Shown here one piece after another: positions 1 through 7,051 of a DNA stretch of 37,923 nt. The stretch's first letter is position 1. Each line of letters starts with the position of its first letter. The position numbers and the translations under genes are program-made. Under the pieces are notes generated by a model. That model was given only the letters and a program-made list of their open reading frames with translations, searched no databases and was not told where the DNA came from. This DNA is from Nocardiopsis suaedae (lineage in GTDB: Bacteria; Actinomycetota; Actinomycetes; Streptosporangiales; Streptosporangiaceae), in the NCBI RefSeq assembly GCF_027706745.1, contig NZ_JAQFWP010000069.1, forward strand, positions 1-37,923, given 5' to 3'.

Positions 1-51
1 GATCATCGAAACCCTCGCTGCCTACTGCACACGAATTAACGACTCAGGACA

Positions 52-279
52 CTAGCGGTTCTCCAGGGCCTGGGTCGTGGTCTGCGCGATCCAGGCCCCC
101 GCCTTGCGGAGAAGGGACTCGGAGTCAGTCGGGCTGGGATCGGTGACGTTCAGAGCGACGAGCGCGAGCACGACAATGAGGACGAGGGCGGCGAGACGAC
201 GGGTCTTGTACTCGTCCTCAATGGCCCGCTCGACAAGTTCGAGGGCCCTGCAGGCGACGAGCGCGAGGTGAGTGAACAT
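52..279 (-). CDS. Small single-span membrane protein, unknown function
   Basis: A 75-residue protein of unknown function. The start chosen is the ATG at 279, preceded by an AAGGAG-like ribosome site about 11 bases upstream. The longer reading frame up to 408 overlaps the neighbouring gene and lacks signs of coding. Residues about 24-44 (RLAALVLIVVLALVALNV) form one hydrophobic membrane segment, preceded by the charged stretch ERAIEDEYKTRR, so the N-terminus is probably cytoplasmic. The C-terminal 30 residues are polar. It follows another unknown gene on the same strand with a gap of about 100 bases. No family recognised. Confidence 0.5.
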   Translation of the reverse strand: MFTHLALVACRALELVERAIEDEYKTRRLAALVLIVVLALVALNVTDPSPTDSESLLRKAGAWIAQTTTQALENR

Positions 280-382
280 CTGCGGTAGAGCTCCTTGGAC
301 ATGAAAACCAAGGGCTCCTACTGAGAGCCACGGATGTGCGAGGTGTGATCGGCCGCTCGCACTCGACCGGCCTACTGCTCCG

Positions 383-862
383 CTACTGACTTTCAAGATA
401 GCCAGCAAGGCGGGACATGTCTACTCCGACATTCCTCAGCCGTTGAGTCGCCTTCATCATGGCGTCTGCCAGTCTGTCCAGCCGCTCCGCGCCGAGTTGC
501 TCATCCCGGCCGCACCTCGGGCACTCCAGACGGAGCTTCTTACCGCCGTCCGGCGTGGGGATCAGCCGTATAGAGCGGCTGAGGATGAACGCCCGTTTGC
601 TAGTGGCGATCCGAAAGCTGCTTCTGCTCTGCGTGATGGAACGCCGGACGTGCTCCGGTTCCATGTTCTGCACGGGGTCGTCTACCGGCTGCGGAGAGAA
701 GCGCCCCAAGTGCTCGTGAAGCTCTCTGAAGCGCTCGTCCGTCGGGGAGTCGCGGTTGTCCGTCAACACCACGATCTCAACAGCGCTGTGCTGTCCACGG
801 TCGGTACAGATGATCCTGAACTGGTTGCGGAGAGGGATCTCGGATGGCCTGCGCCTGCTCAC
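383..862 (-). CDS. Hypothetical protein with one CxxC pair
   Basis: A 159-residue soluble protein that I do not recognise. The GTG at 862 is preferred because GAGG lies about five bases upstream; a second GTG at 868 is possible. The N-terminal half (RIICTDRGQHSAVEIVVL) looks like a beta-rich start. A single CPRCG pair sits near residue 112, with one further Cys near residue 19, so a zinc-ribbon-like fold is possible but unproven. Codon use and GC are lower than in the chromosomal core to the right, as for the other genes left of the tRNA. It lies about 100 bases upstream of the small membrane gene on the same strand and may share a transcript with it. Confidence 0.55.
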   Translation of the reverse strand: MSRRRPSEIPLRNQFRIICTDRGQHSAVEIVVLTDNRDSPTDERFRELHEHLGRFSPQPVDDPVQNMEPEHVRRSITQSRSSFRIATSKRAFILSRSIRLIPTPDGGKKLRLECPRCGRDEQLGAERLDRLADAMMKATQRLRNVGVDMSRLAGYLESQ

Positions 863-1044
863 TGGCACCTCTGATGCTCAGACACTCGGTGCGGGCAGAA
901 CCCGTCTAGTCCTATGGAACAACAAGCAGGTGCGACGTCCACGGCCGGGAGAGAGTGACTAAGACAGTCCATCCTCACGCGCTCCGCGGCTGTGGATGAC
1001 GGCAGTATGTAAGTGACGAGACCGAAGAGGCCCCCAACCGCTGC
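863..1044. other. Non-coding gap, nothing recognised
   Basis: About 180 bases between the DUF397 stop and the start of the next leftward gene. I see no clear hairpin, repeat or RNA gene. It presumably holds the promoter of the 383-862 gene. Confidence 0.4.
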
Positions 1045-1224
1045 CTACAGGTCGACGCGCACCCGCGCGATGAGGGCGGCCCACTGGTCGGAGGGGAACT
1101 CCAAGTGGCCGGCGTCCCGGTTCTGGGTGTCGCGCACGTCAGCACCCGTCGCGTGCTCGCGGACCTCCACGCAGTTCGCGCCACCGTCCGAGTAAGTGCT
1201 CTTGTGCCACATGGGTTCACTCAT
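1045..1224 (-). CDS. DUF397 small protein, partner of the upstream HTH regulator
   Basis: A 59-residue protein with the DUF397 signature: W-x-KSTYS near the N-terminus, a GGANCVEV block, RDTQNRDAGHLEFP, then a DQWAALIARV helix. Its ATG lies inside the end of the HTH gene (ATGAGTGA, 8-base overlap), so the two are translationally coupled. DUF397 proteins occur widely in actinomycetes next to XRE/DUF5753 regulators and are discussed as toxin-antitoxin-like or developmental (Scr1/WhiJ-type) pairs. The pairing is seen directly here; the biochemical role is not established. Confidence 0.88.
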   Translation of the reverse strand: MSEPMWHKSTYSDGGANCVEVREHATGADVRDTQNRDAGHLEFPSDQWAALIARVRVDL

Positions 1225-2035
1225 GATCCATCTTCCTAAGCTCCGCCTTCATCATCGCCAGGGTCTCACTCGGGCCGATCGCCGAACTCTGGAGGGCAGC
1301 GAACTGCATCCTCCAGTTCGTGACCTCCGCCGAGTTGGTCACGAGCTGCCCCTCGCGCGCACTCTCCGCGAACAACACGTCTGGGAGTGTCTCCGTCGTA
1401 ATGAGCTTAAAGGCGCCGCTGGTGCCGGGATGCTTCGCCGCGTTCATGGGCAGGAGCTGCACGGTGATCCGGTCTCGCTCAACAAGGTCGATCACGGACG
1501 CCAGCTGATCACGTGTGGTCTCTGTGCTGCCGTAGCGGCGGTAGAGCAATGCCTCATCCATCACTATCCACAGCTTCGGGCGCGGGCTCTCCGTCAGCCT
1601 CGTGGCACGCTTTGCGCGGTTGCTCGCCTGCGCTGCCACCTCGTCGTCGGTCAGCCACTGGGCACCGTGCCGGATCAGCGCCTGCGCGTACTGTTCGGTC
1701 TGGAGGTGAGCGGGCCACACCAGCACGAGGTATTCGTAGACCGCGCTCGACGTGTCGACCAGCTCCGCGACTTCCGCCTTCCAGGCCTCACGGCCGTCTC
1801 CTGTCAGCTCTTCCCACACACGCGCAAGGTGTTCGGTGCCGAGCGCGGAGTCGAGGGCCTCACGGAGACGCGTGGTAGGCGCGGTGAGACCGCGCTCAAC
1901 GGCGGAGATGGTGCTCTTGCTGGTGTTCGTCGCTCTTGCTAGTGCAGTCTGCGTCATGCCGGTTTCGTCGCGCAGGGTGCGCAGCTCTCGCCCATAGCGG
2001 ACAACGGCCTCTTTGTCAGGGGGCATGACAGCCAT
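1217..2035 (-). CDS. XRE-family regulator with DUF5753 (Scr1/WhiJ-like)
   Basis: A 272-residue DNA-binding protein. Residues about 12-65 form a helix-turn-helix (LRTLRDETGMTQTALARATNTSKSTISAVERG). Residues about 85-265 match the DUF5753 ligand or partner domain (WPAHLQTEQYAQALI, then DEALLYRRYGS, then ITVQLLPMNAAKHPGTSGAFKLI). Families of this kind pair with DUF397 proteins, and such a gene follows with an 8-base overlap. The start may be 2035 or the second ATG at 2026; neither has a strong ribosome site. A palindrome upstream (2069-2082) suggests self-regulation. The IS starts about 60 bases beyond that palindrome and may have cut off an upstream neighbour. Confidence 0.85.
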   Translation of the reverse strand: MAVMPPDKEAVVRYGRELRTLRDETGMTQTALARATNTSKSTISAVERGLTAPTTRLREALDSALGTEHLARVWEELTGDGREAWKAEVAELVDTSSAVYEYLVLVWPAHLQTEQYAQALIRHGAQWLTDDEVAAQASNRAKRATRLTESPRPKLWIVMDEALLYRRYGSTETTRDQLASVIDLVERDRITVQLLPMNAAKHPGTSGAFKLITTETLPDVLFAESAREGQLVTNSAEVTNWRMQFAALQSSAIGPSETLAMMKAELRKMDHE

Positions 2036-2068
2036 GACAGCACGATTTCTAGTGATGGCGCAGAGGTT

Positions 2069-2082
2069 CTAGAAAAATCTAG
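2069..2082. promoter_or_regulatory. Palindrome upstream of the HTH/DUF397 pair, possible operator
   Basis: CTAGAAAAATCTAG is a 5-base inverted repeat around an A4 spacer, 34 bases upstream of the HTH start. A further TTCTAG half-site lies at 2047-2052. Position and symmetry suggest a binding site for the adjacent regulator. This is inference only. Confidence 0.4.
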
Positions 2083-2142
2083 CAGCGTGGAAAGCGTGAC
2101 GGCCCCTGTAGACGGCCCTTCACTAGGCACCTTCCAGCGCGT

Positions 2143-3054
2143 GACACTGAGCGTTTTTCATCCTGCTTCTCGGAGTTGGAGGGCGAGCACGGCTCGGGCG
2201 ATCTCTCCTGCCCGGTGCGGGCAGCACCGCAGCCGGCGTAGGGCGTCCCAGTTCTTGAGTTGGGCGATGGCCCGCTCGCCAGGTGAGCGGAGCTTGGCGT
2301 GCTCGGAGTTGGCGTCCTTCTTCCACTGCGGCTTGTCCCAGCCCTTGAACGGGCAGAACACCACGTCCGAGAGCCCCACGTACCCCTTGTCACCCAAGCC
2401 GAGGAGCCCCGCGGCAGCGATGCGCTCGGCGATCCTCCATACCCGTGCGGCTCTGGTGTCGTGTACCGAGCCCAGGAGTGACCACGATGTCCAGAGGGGT
2501 TCTCCGTCCGGGGCCGCGACGACCTGGATGTTCATGCCGTGCTGCTTGTGCTTGCCGGAATAGAAGGGGCGGTCGGCCGCGACGCGGTCGCAGGCGATGA
2601 GCGTGCCGTCCACGATCACATACCCCCACCCTGTGCGGCGTGCGCGGCGCAATCCCTGCTTCAGGGTGGGTGCCAGCTTCGCGAGCAGTGCCGTGGTCTC
2701 GCGCACGTACCGCCAGGCGGTCGTGGTGCCCACCCCGAAACCGGCCGCGAGGTGGGTGAATGTCTCGCCCTTGTACAGATGGACCAGCACGAGCAGGGCC
2801 TGCTGTGCGGGGTCCAGGCGTCGCCATCGGGAACCGGTGTTCTTGCGGTGGGTGCGGATGGTGCGGGCGGCCAGGTTCAAGGTTCGGCGTGACAGGGGCA
2901 GGCAGGCGCGGTAGAACAGCATGTGGAGCCTCTGGTGGGCTGGTTTTCTTGGTCGTTAACTCATCTACCAGGGGCTTCTTGCTGTCAGGGGAGGTTTCGG
3001 GTAGTCGGTGCGAGCCTGTGACCAGCACCTTCAGGATGAAAAAGGCTCACTGTC
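2143..3054 (-). mobile_element. IS5-like insertion sequence, about 0.91 kb
   Basis: The left end (2143-2165, GACACTGAGCGTTTTTCATC and following) and the right end read in reverse (3054-3032, GACAGTGAGCCTTTTTCATC and following) form a 23-base inverted repeat with two mismatches. It encloses one transposase gene. No convincing target duplication is visible at the flanks (GCGT on the left, GGCA on the right), so either the boundaries are off by a few bases or one end has rearranged. It sits between the HTH/DUF397 pair and a small gene whose ATG lies four bases beyond the right end. Confidence 0.85.
2158..2922 (-). CDS. IS5-family DDE transposase
   Basis: A 254-residue transposase. The N-terminal 80 residues hold a helix-turn-helix (FTHLAAGFGVGTTTAWRYVRE). 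The DDE catalytic triad is visible: Asp in VIVDGTLI, Asp in LGDKGYVG and Glu in GERAIAQLKNW. This is the DDE_Tnp_4 (HARBI1-like) arrangement common in streptomycete IS elements. The frame is intact from its ATG to its stop, 15 bases inside the left inverted repeat, so the element could still be active. It has no accompanying passenger gene. Confidence 0.9.
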   Translation of the reverse strand: MLFYRACLPLSRRTLNLAARTIRTHRKNTGSRWRRLDPAQQALLVLVHLYKGETFTHLAAGFGVGTTTAWRYVRETTALLAKLAPTLKQGLRRARRTGWGYVIVDGTLIACDRVAADRPFYSGKHKQHGMNIQVVAAPDGEPLWTSWSLLGSVHDTRAARVWRIAERIAAAGLLGLGDKGYVGLSDVVFCPFKGWDKPQWKKDANSEHAKLRSPGERAIAQLKNWDALRRLRCCPHRAGEIARAVLALQLREAG

Positions 3055-3057
3055 GGC

Positions 3058-3336
3058 ATGGAACCCATGGAAGACCCCCGCGTCACCTACCTCCAAGTCC
3101 TCCAACACGCCTTCCAGTCGCGACGGCTCTTGACATACCGCGAGGGTGAGTTGTTGGTCGTCAACGACCCGTACCTCCGTGACCGGGTCGTCGTCGCATG
3201 GAACGGCCGCTGGTGGTTCTGGGAGGGACCAGCGGGCAACCGCGAGTATCGCGACGAGCCCCGTGACGTCGTGGACAGCGTCATTGAGCAGTTCGCGGGC
3301 ATCTACTACCCGCCGTCCCACTCGTCTGCGAGATGA
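3058..3336 (+). CDS. Hypothetical protein, possibly 5'-truncated by the IS
   Basis: A 92-residue protein of unknown function with convincing composition: VTYLQVLQHAFQSRRLLTYREGELLVVNDPYLRDRVVVAWNGRWWFWEG. The central part looks like alternating beta strands with a Trp-rich turn. The first ATG lies only four bases outside the IS right end, and a second ATG is at 3067. No ribosome site can be seen because the IS end occupies that place. The native promoter and perhaps the true N-terminus were therefore probably displaced by the insertion. It converges on the AbiGi-like gene. Confidence 0.55.
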   Translation: MEPMEDPRVTYLQVLQHAFQSRRLLTYREGELLVVNDPYLRDRVVVAWNGRWWFWEGPAGNREYRDEPRDVVDSVIEQFAGIYYPPSHSSAR

Positions 3337-3389
3337 TCGGGTGCGGCGTCCCAGGAGTGGAATGGGAGACAACCTTGGCGAGGATGCGG

Positions 3390-4215
3390 TTATCCGGCCC
3401 TTGCGCCCGCGATCGTGGCGATCATGTGCTCAAGGCTCCAGGTGACATCCACGAGGACTAGGTTCGTGTAGTAGTCCGTGTCGAGGGGTTCCGCTCCGCT
3501 ACCAGTAACAAAGGGATCCTCTTCCTCTAGGAGATGCTCAACGTATCCCGTCAAAACTGCGCGGAACTCTCCGTGGTCTCGCTCTGGCACGAAGGCGACC
3601 ACGATGTCACTGGGCGCAAGGAACTCGAAGTCACCGACGTGCCTCCACTCGCGCTCCCACCAGAACTCTCGACGTACGTTGTATGTGCCCATGGCTTCGA
3701 TGAATGGCGTCAACCGAAGGATCTCGGATTTCGCCAGATGCTCAAAGTAGTCCGATCCAGACTCAGCGCTGGCCTCCAACGCCTTAGCTTCAGCCTCCTC
3801 GACCAGGGCTTTCACGGACTTCGTGAGCCATGTCCCTGCGCTGGCCAACGGAGTCTGGTCCAAGTACCAGACGGGGTTCACCCCACGGCTGCGTGCGTAG
3901 CTTTTCGTGATGGCCAGGCCGTATCCCTTGAGCCCCACGCCCCGGTCCGGGATGTGCTCACACATCATCCAGATGTGCTCAAGGGGGGGTTTCAGTGAAG
4001 CAGACTACGCGCTGTGTGGCGGCGATCTTTTCGCTCTGTGTGGCAAGTTCCCTGGCTTCGCCGAAGCACTTGGCCGCCATGATCTTCCGTGCCCCCAGGA
4101 TCGAGAGCAGGTTGTCGCGGGCATCTGTCTTGGAGTCATCATCATCGCGACTCAGGTGGACAAGGAACGTGGACAGGTCATTGCGCCTGTGGAGCAGTTG
4201 CTCGATGGTGGCCAT
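3390..4215 (-). pseudogene. AbiGi-like abortive-infection protein, frameshifted at a G7 tract
   Basis: Two reading frames encode one protein. The first part (IEQLLHRRNDLSTFLVHLSR, then VVCFTETPP and a stop at 3979) continues in another frame as LEHIWMMCEHIPDRGVGLKGYGLAITKSYARSRGVNPVWYLDQTP. Dropping one base from the run of seven G at 3983-3989 (C7 on the coding strand) joins them as CFTETPLEHIW, giving about 274 residues. The joined pattern, DLSTFLVHL then CFTET-L-HI then YGLAI-K then NPVWYLD, is that of the AbiGi (abortive infection, antitoxin-side) family as I know it. The start is taken as the ATG at 4215; a TTG at 4266 is possible. It lies about 130 bases downstream of the CBASS E2 gene on the same strand. 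The frameshift may be real decay, slippage-dependent expression or a sequencing error. Confidence 0.75.
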
Positions 4216-4346
4216 GAGTCGAGTGTCCGTCTGAAGCACACCATGCGCAGGAGATGATTCGGCCAACTACCGACAGGTGGATTTATCGACTCGGCAGGGC
4301 TTGATCCGCCGTGGCTCCGCAGTCATACCTGTTCAAAAAGCTGCGC

Positions 4347-4784
4347 CTAACCCTCATCGGCGGACTCGGTGAGCGATGGCACGGCGCAGTCGTGGCCGGT
4401 GCCAGACCAGCGTCCCATAACCCGCCACAGTTCGTAATGGAGGAGCCATTCCGAAGCCCACGGCAGGATCGTGTGTGAAAGAAGCATGTCCTCCTTCCAC
4501 TCCCCCGGCAGGTACAGACATAGGTCACCATCGGGATAGACATGCGGCAGGGTCGTGGCGCGTGGATGCAGGGTCAGAGGCGGGTCGGTGACGGTTACGC
4601 GCGGTTGTCGCCGGTGTCGGTAGGTGACCCGTACCGTGTAGCGCCTGCTGGCGGGGGTGGGTTGCAGGTCGACCGCGCAGACGAGCTCGCCACCACGCAC
4701 TGTTCCCCGCGCATCAGGAAGTACAGCCTTGATCGAGGCCAGCTGCCGACCGAGATTAATCGCGCGGAGAGGGATGCTGGCCAT
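4347..4784 (-). CDS. CBASS E2-like (ubiquitin-conjugating fold) protein, standalone
   Basis: A 145-residue protein with an E2-type core. HVYPDGDLCLYLPGEW at residues 81-96 carries the presumed catalytic Cys89. It is followed by LLSHTILPWASEWLLHYELW, the helix typical of bacterial E2 proteins of CBASS. There is no E1 or JAB domain and no such gene nearby, so this matches the short type II form, which has E2 only. In long type II systems the E2 forms a thioester and attaches the C-terminus of the CD-NTase to targets, priming cyclase activity. Here the ATG (4784) lies 29 bases inside the CD-NTase gene, so the two are coupled. The longer frame up to 4868 only runs over CD-NTase coding sequence. 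A second Cys (GHDC, residue 133) near the C-terminus is notable. Confidence 0.85.
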   Translation of the reverse strand: MASIPLRAINLGRQLASIKAVLPDARGTVRGGELVCAVDLQPTPASRRYTVRVTYRHRRQPRVTVTDPPLTLHPRATTLPHVYPDGDLCLYLPGEWKEDMLLSHTILPWASEWLLHYELWRVMGRWSGTGHDCAVPSLTESADEG

Positions 4785-5892
4785 AGAAGGTGTGCTTCGT
4801 CTTGTGGGGTCCGGTCGCGGTCGGGGAAAGCAGTCCCGTCGCACCCATCCGGTTGTCGGTGGCTGCACCTATGCGGGCAGCATAGCGTTCGTAGGAACGG
4901 CGGACAGGGTCGGGAGTGAAGGACTTGGACAGGCGTTCGAAGACGACGTCCAGGCCTTTGGCTTCCATGGTGGCGAGTTCGTTCACGGTCATGGCGATCT
5001 CGTTGAACCAGGCGTGGAAAGCCTGCCGCCGCTCAGGGTACTCATTCCACTTGTCGGTAAAGTTCTCTTCCTCATGCGCCGGGTTAGGCACCCACCACTC
5101 ACCGTCGTGCTTCTCGATGAAGCCCATCATGTTGTCCAGCACGCTACGGACGGCGGTGAAAAGATCCTCCTCGCCACTGTAGGCGTGTCCAGCGAGCGTG
5201 GTGATGAGGATGGACGGGGGCCGGTTATCGGGGTCCTTCGCGAACGTGATCATGCAGTGCCACTTGAGGATCTGCACGACGCGCTGCAGTGGACTGCGGA
5301 CCGGCCACGTGGGCACGTCTGCGACATTGGCGTGCCGCTTCTCCAGAATCCGGCGAGATAGTTCTGAGCGCTGCTGGAACCAATCCGCGTATCCGATCGG
5401 GTTACTGCGCTGCCACTTCCGAAGATCCTTGTCCGTCAAGCGGATCCCAGTGGACTGATGGTCCTCGTCGGGGATGGCAGGTAGTACGTCAAGGTGAAAC
5501 CCCGGATACCCAAGGGTCCAGCAGCGACGACGGGGTTCGAGGCTTTCCGGACCGTCGGTGTCGCCCTGATCCTGCTTCCACTTGCGGTAGGCGGTCAACT
5601 GATCGCCGACCCGCTGCTTGAGTTTCTCTTGCGTCGTGCTCTCGTGATGCAGTGGTAGCCAGCAGACCAGGTCGATGTCGTACTCGCCCCCGGGCGTGCC
5701 GGGGCGGACTACGGTACCCAGGCGGAAAGAACCCTGGGGATAGATCTGCCACCCCGGGCTGCCGTGCTCGGCGAGCCAGGTTCCGACCTCCTCGTAGCGT
5801 TCGACAGCGGTGTCGTACAGATCAGGGGAGATATCGAGCACCTCCACTGCGCCGTCGAGCAGCGTCGACAGCATTTGGTTGAGCGAGTCCAC
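4756..5892 (-). CDS. CBASS CD-NTase (cyclic oligonucleotide synthase)
   Basis: A 378-residue nucleotidyltransferase of the cGAS/DncV-like superfamily. The active site is complete: PQGSFRLGT (GS at 54-55), YDIDLVCWL (Asp72 and Asp74) and FHLDVLP (Asp135). Such enzymes make cyclic di- or trinucleotides on phage infection and switch on the linked effector; the product cannot be read from sequence. The start is the GTG at 5892, one base after the CapV stop, with GAGGG in front. A longer open frame to 6267 only shadows the patatin gene. The C-terminal tail (HTFYGQHPSPRD) overlaps the E2 gene. By analogy with long type II CBASS it would be the part conjugated by E2. Confidence 0.9.
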   Translation of the reverse strand: MDSLNQMLSTLLDGAVEVLDISPDLYDTAVERYEEVGTWLAEHGSPGWQIYPQGSFRLGTVVRPGTPGGEYDIDLVCWLPLHHESTTQEKLKQRVGDQLTAYRKWKQDQGDTDGPESLEPRRRCWTLGYPGFHLDVLPAIPDEDHQSTGIRLTDKDLRKWQRSNPIGYADWFQQRSELSRRILEKRHANVADVPTWPVRSPLQRVVQILKWHCMITFAKDPDNRPPSILITTLAGHAYSGEEDLFTAVRSVLDNMMGFIEKHDGEWWVPNPAHEEENFTDKWNEYPERRQAFHAWFNEIAMTVNELATMEAKGLDVVFERLSKSFTPDPVRRSYERYAARIGAATDNRMGATGLLSPTATGPHKTKHTFYGQHPSPRD

Positions 5893-5893
5893 G

Positions 5894-6904
5894 TCATCCC
5901 TCACTTGCTGGAAAGTGCGGAGCGAACACCGGAGCACGGTGATCGCAGAACATGCGGTGAACAGCTGGCGAGGCGTCACGGCTGACATGGCCGGCGAGCC
6001 CGTAGAGGGTCTCGATGTCGACCTTGTCAAGCGCGACAGCGCCGGTCGGCACCGTCGGATTGAGACGGAACACGTTGCTCTTCCCAATGAAGTGCCGCAC
6101 CTGTTTGATGGCGCTCTCGCTCTGCGCGCGCATGAGCACTTCCACGGCGTCGATCGCCCAAGGCAGCAGACCACCGTGGTCAAGACGGCGATGTCGGCTA
6201 CGGACATCGATCGTGGTCCCAAGGTTGAATACCCGGACTGCATTGAGGGGAACAGAGAGCGGCCCAATAGCCTCGGTGAGCGCCACCATGCTCGGGTTGT
6301 TCGCCCACACCCCGCCGTCGATGAGTCGCGCTCCGTCCAAGGCCATCCCGGGCAGATAGGTCGGTGCGGCGGAGGTGGCCAGCGCGACGTTCACCGCCTT
6401 CTCACGCCAGTCGCGCTTCAGGGTGGGCAGGTGCGGAGTTCGGAAGAGGTAGACGTCATCAGCAGCAACGTTGTACGAGGTGATTACGATCCGCTTGGTG
6501 CTCTCACCGAAGGTTCGATCACCAAACACTTCGGTGAGCGCTGCCTTCAGTGGCCCGGAGCCGTACTTCGCGCGCAACAGGTGCCGAAGGCCACGCATCC
6601 GGCTGCGATCGCGAAAGATCCGCGGACCGTGCTCGGTGTAGAAGGCGAGGATCTCCCGGGGGGATAGCCCGAGCCCCAGGCCCAGGGCGATGATGCCGCC
6701 CGTCGAAGTACCCGCGATCAGGTCGAAGTGATCGACGATCCGGATCCCGAGGTCCTCCTCCAGACGGGTCAGGACTGCCGCCGAGAACATGCCGCGGAAA
6801 CCTCCGCCGTCTAAGGCCAAGATCTGGAAACGCTCTGTCAGTTCAACCGCCCCCGCGCCGCAACTCCTAGAAGATCGGCCCGCTGGACCGGCCTCGACGA
6901 CCAA
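5894..6904 (-). CDS. capV: CBASS patatin-like phospholipase effector (CapV-like)
   Basis: A patatin phospholipase of about 315-336 residues. The oxyanion loop DGGGFRG, the nucleophile elbow GTSTG and the catalytic Asp in LIDGGVWANNP are all present, so the enzyme should be active. CapV-type effectors are switched on by the cyclic nucleotide of the adjacent CD-NTase and degrade the inner membrane, killing or arresting the infected cell. It is first in a leftward operon, with the CD-NTase GTG one base after its stop. The start is unclear: a TTG at 6904 lies just downstream of a TATATT box (6913-6918), which would make it leaderless. A CTG at 6841 begins where homologues usually begin (TERFQILALDGGG). 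No ATG or GTG fits. Confidence 0.9.
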   Translation of the reverse strand: MVVEAGPAGRSSRSCGAGAVELTERFQILALDGGGFRGMFSAAVLTRLEEDLGIRIVDHFDLIAGTSTGGIIALGLGLGLSPREILAFYTEHGPRIFRDRSRMRGLRHLLRAKYGSGPLKAALTEVFGDRTFGESTKRIVITSYNVAADDVYLFRTPHLPTLKRDWREKAVNVALATSAAPTYLPGMALDGARLIDGGVWANNPSMVALTEAIGPLSVPLNAVRVFNLGTTIDVRSRHRRLDHGGLLPWAIDAVEVLMRAQSESAIKQVRHFIGKSNVFRLNPTVPTGAVALDKVDIETLYGLAGHVSRDASPAVHRMFCDHRAPVFAPHFPASEG

Positions 6905-7051
6905 GTCTACTTAATATAGCAGCACTATTTTCGGCTTGCTCTTCTACGCTGGAATCGTAACGCCATGCCTGCGGTGCCCCAAGGCGGGCGTGGCTTCTGT
7001 GATCCGCCAAGATGTGGGGACCAAGATCAGGTAGAGACAGGTAGGGGAGAG
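6905..7051. promoter_or_regulatory. Divergent promoter region between CBASS operon and XRE-ImmA gene
   Basis: This is an AT-richer intergenic stretch between divergent starts. On the minus strand TATATT (6918-6913) is a good -10 for the patatin gene, with no clear -35. On the plus strand a direct repeat, CAGGTAGAGA then CAGGTAGGGGA (7029-7049), ends in the ribosome site of the regulator gene. An operator for the regulator is expected here, but no perfect palindrome stands out. Confidence 0.45.

Noticed and set aside
5905-6267. N-terminal extension of the CD-NTase
   Set aside because: It lies wholly over the patatin gene; the GTG at 5892 with its ribosome site explains the start.
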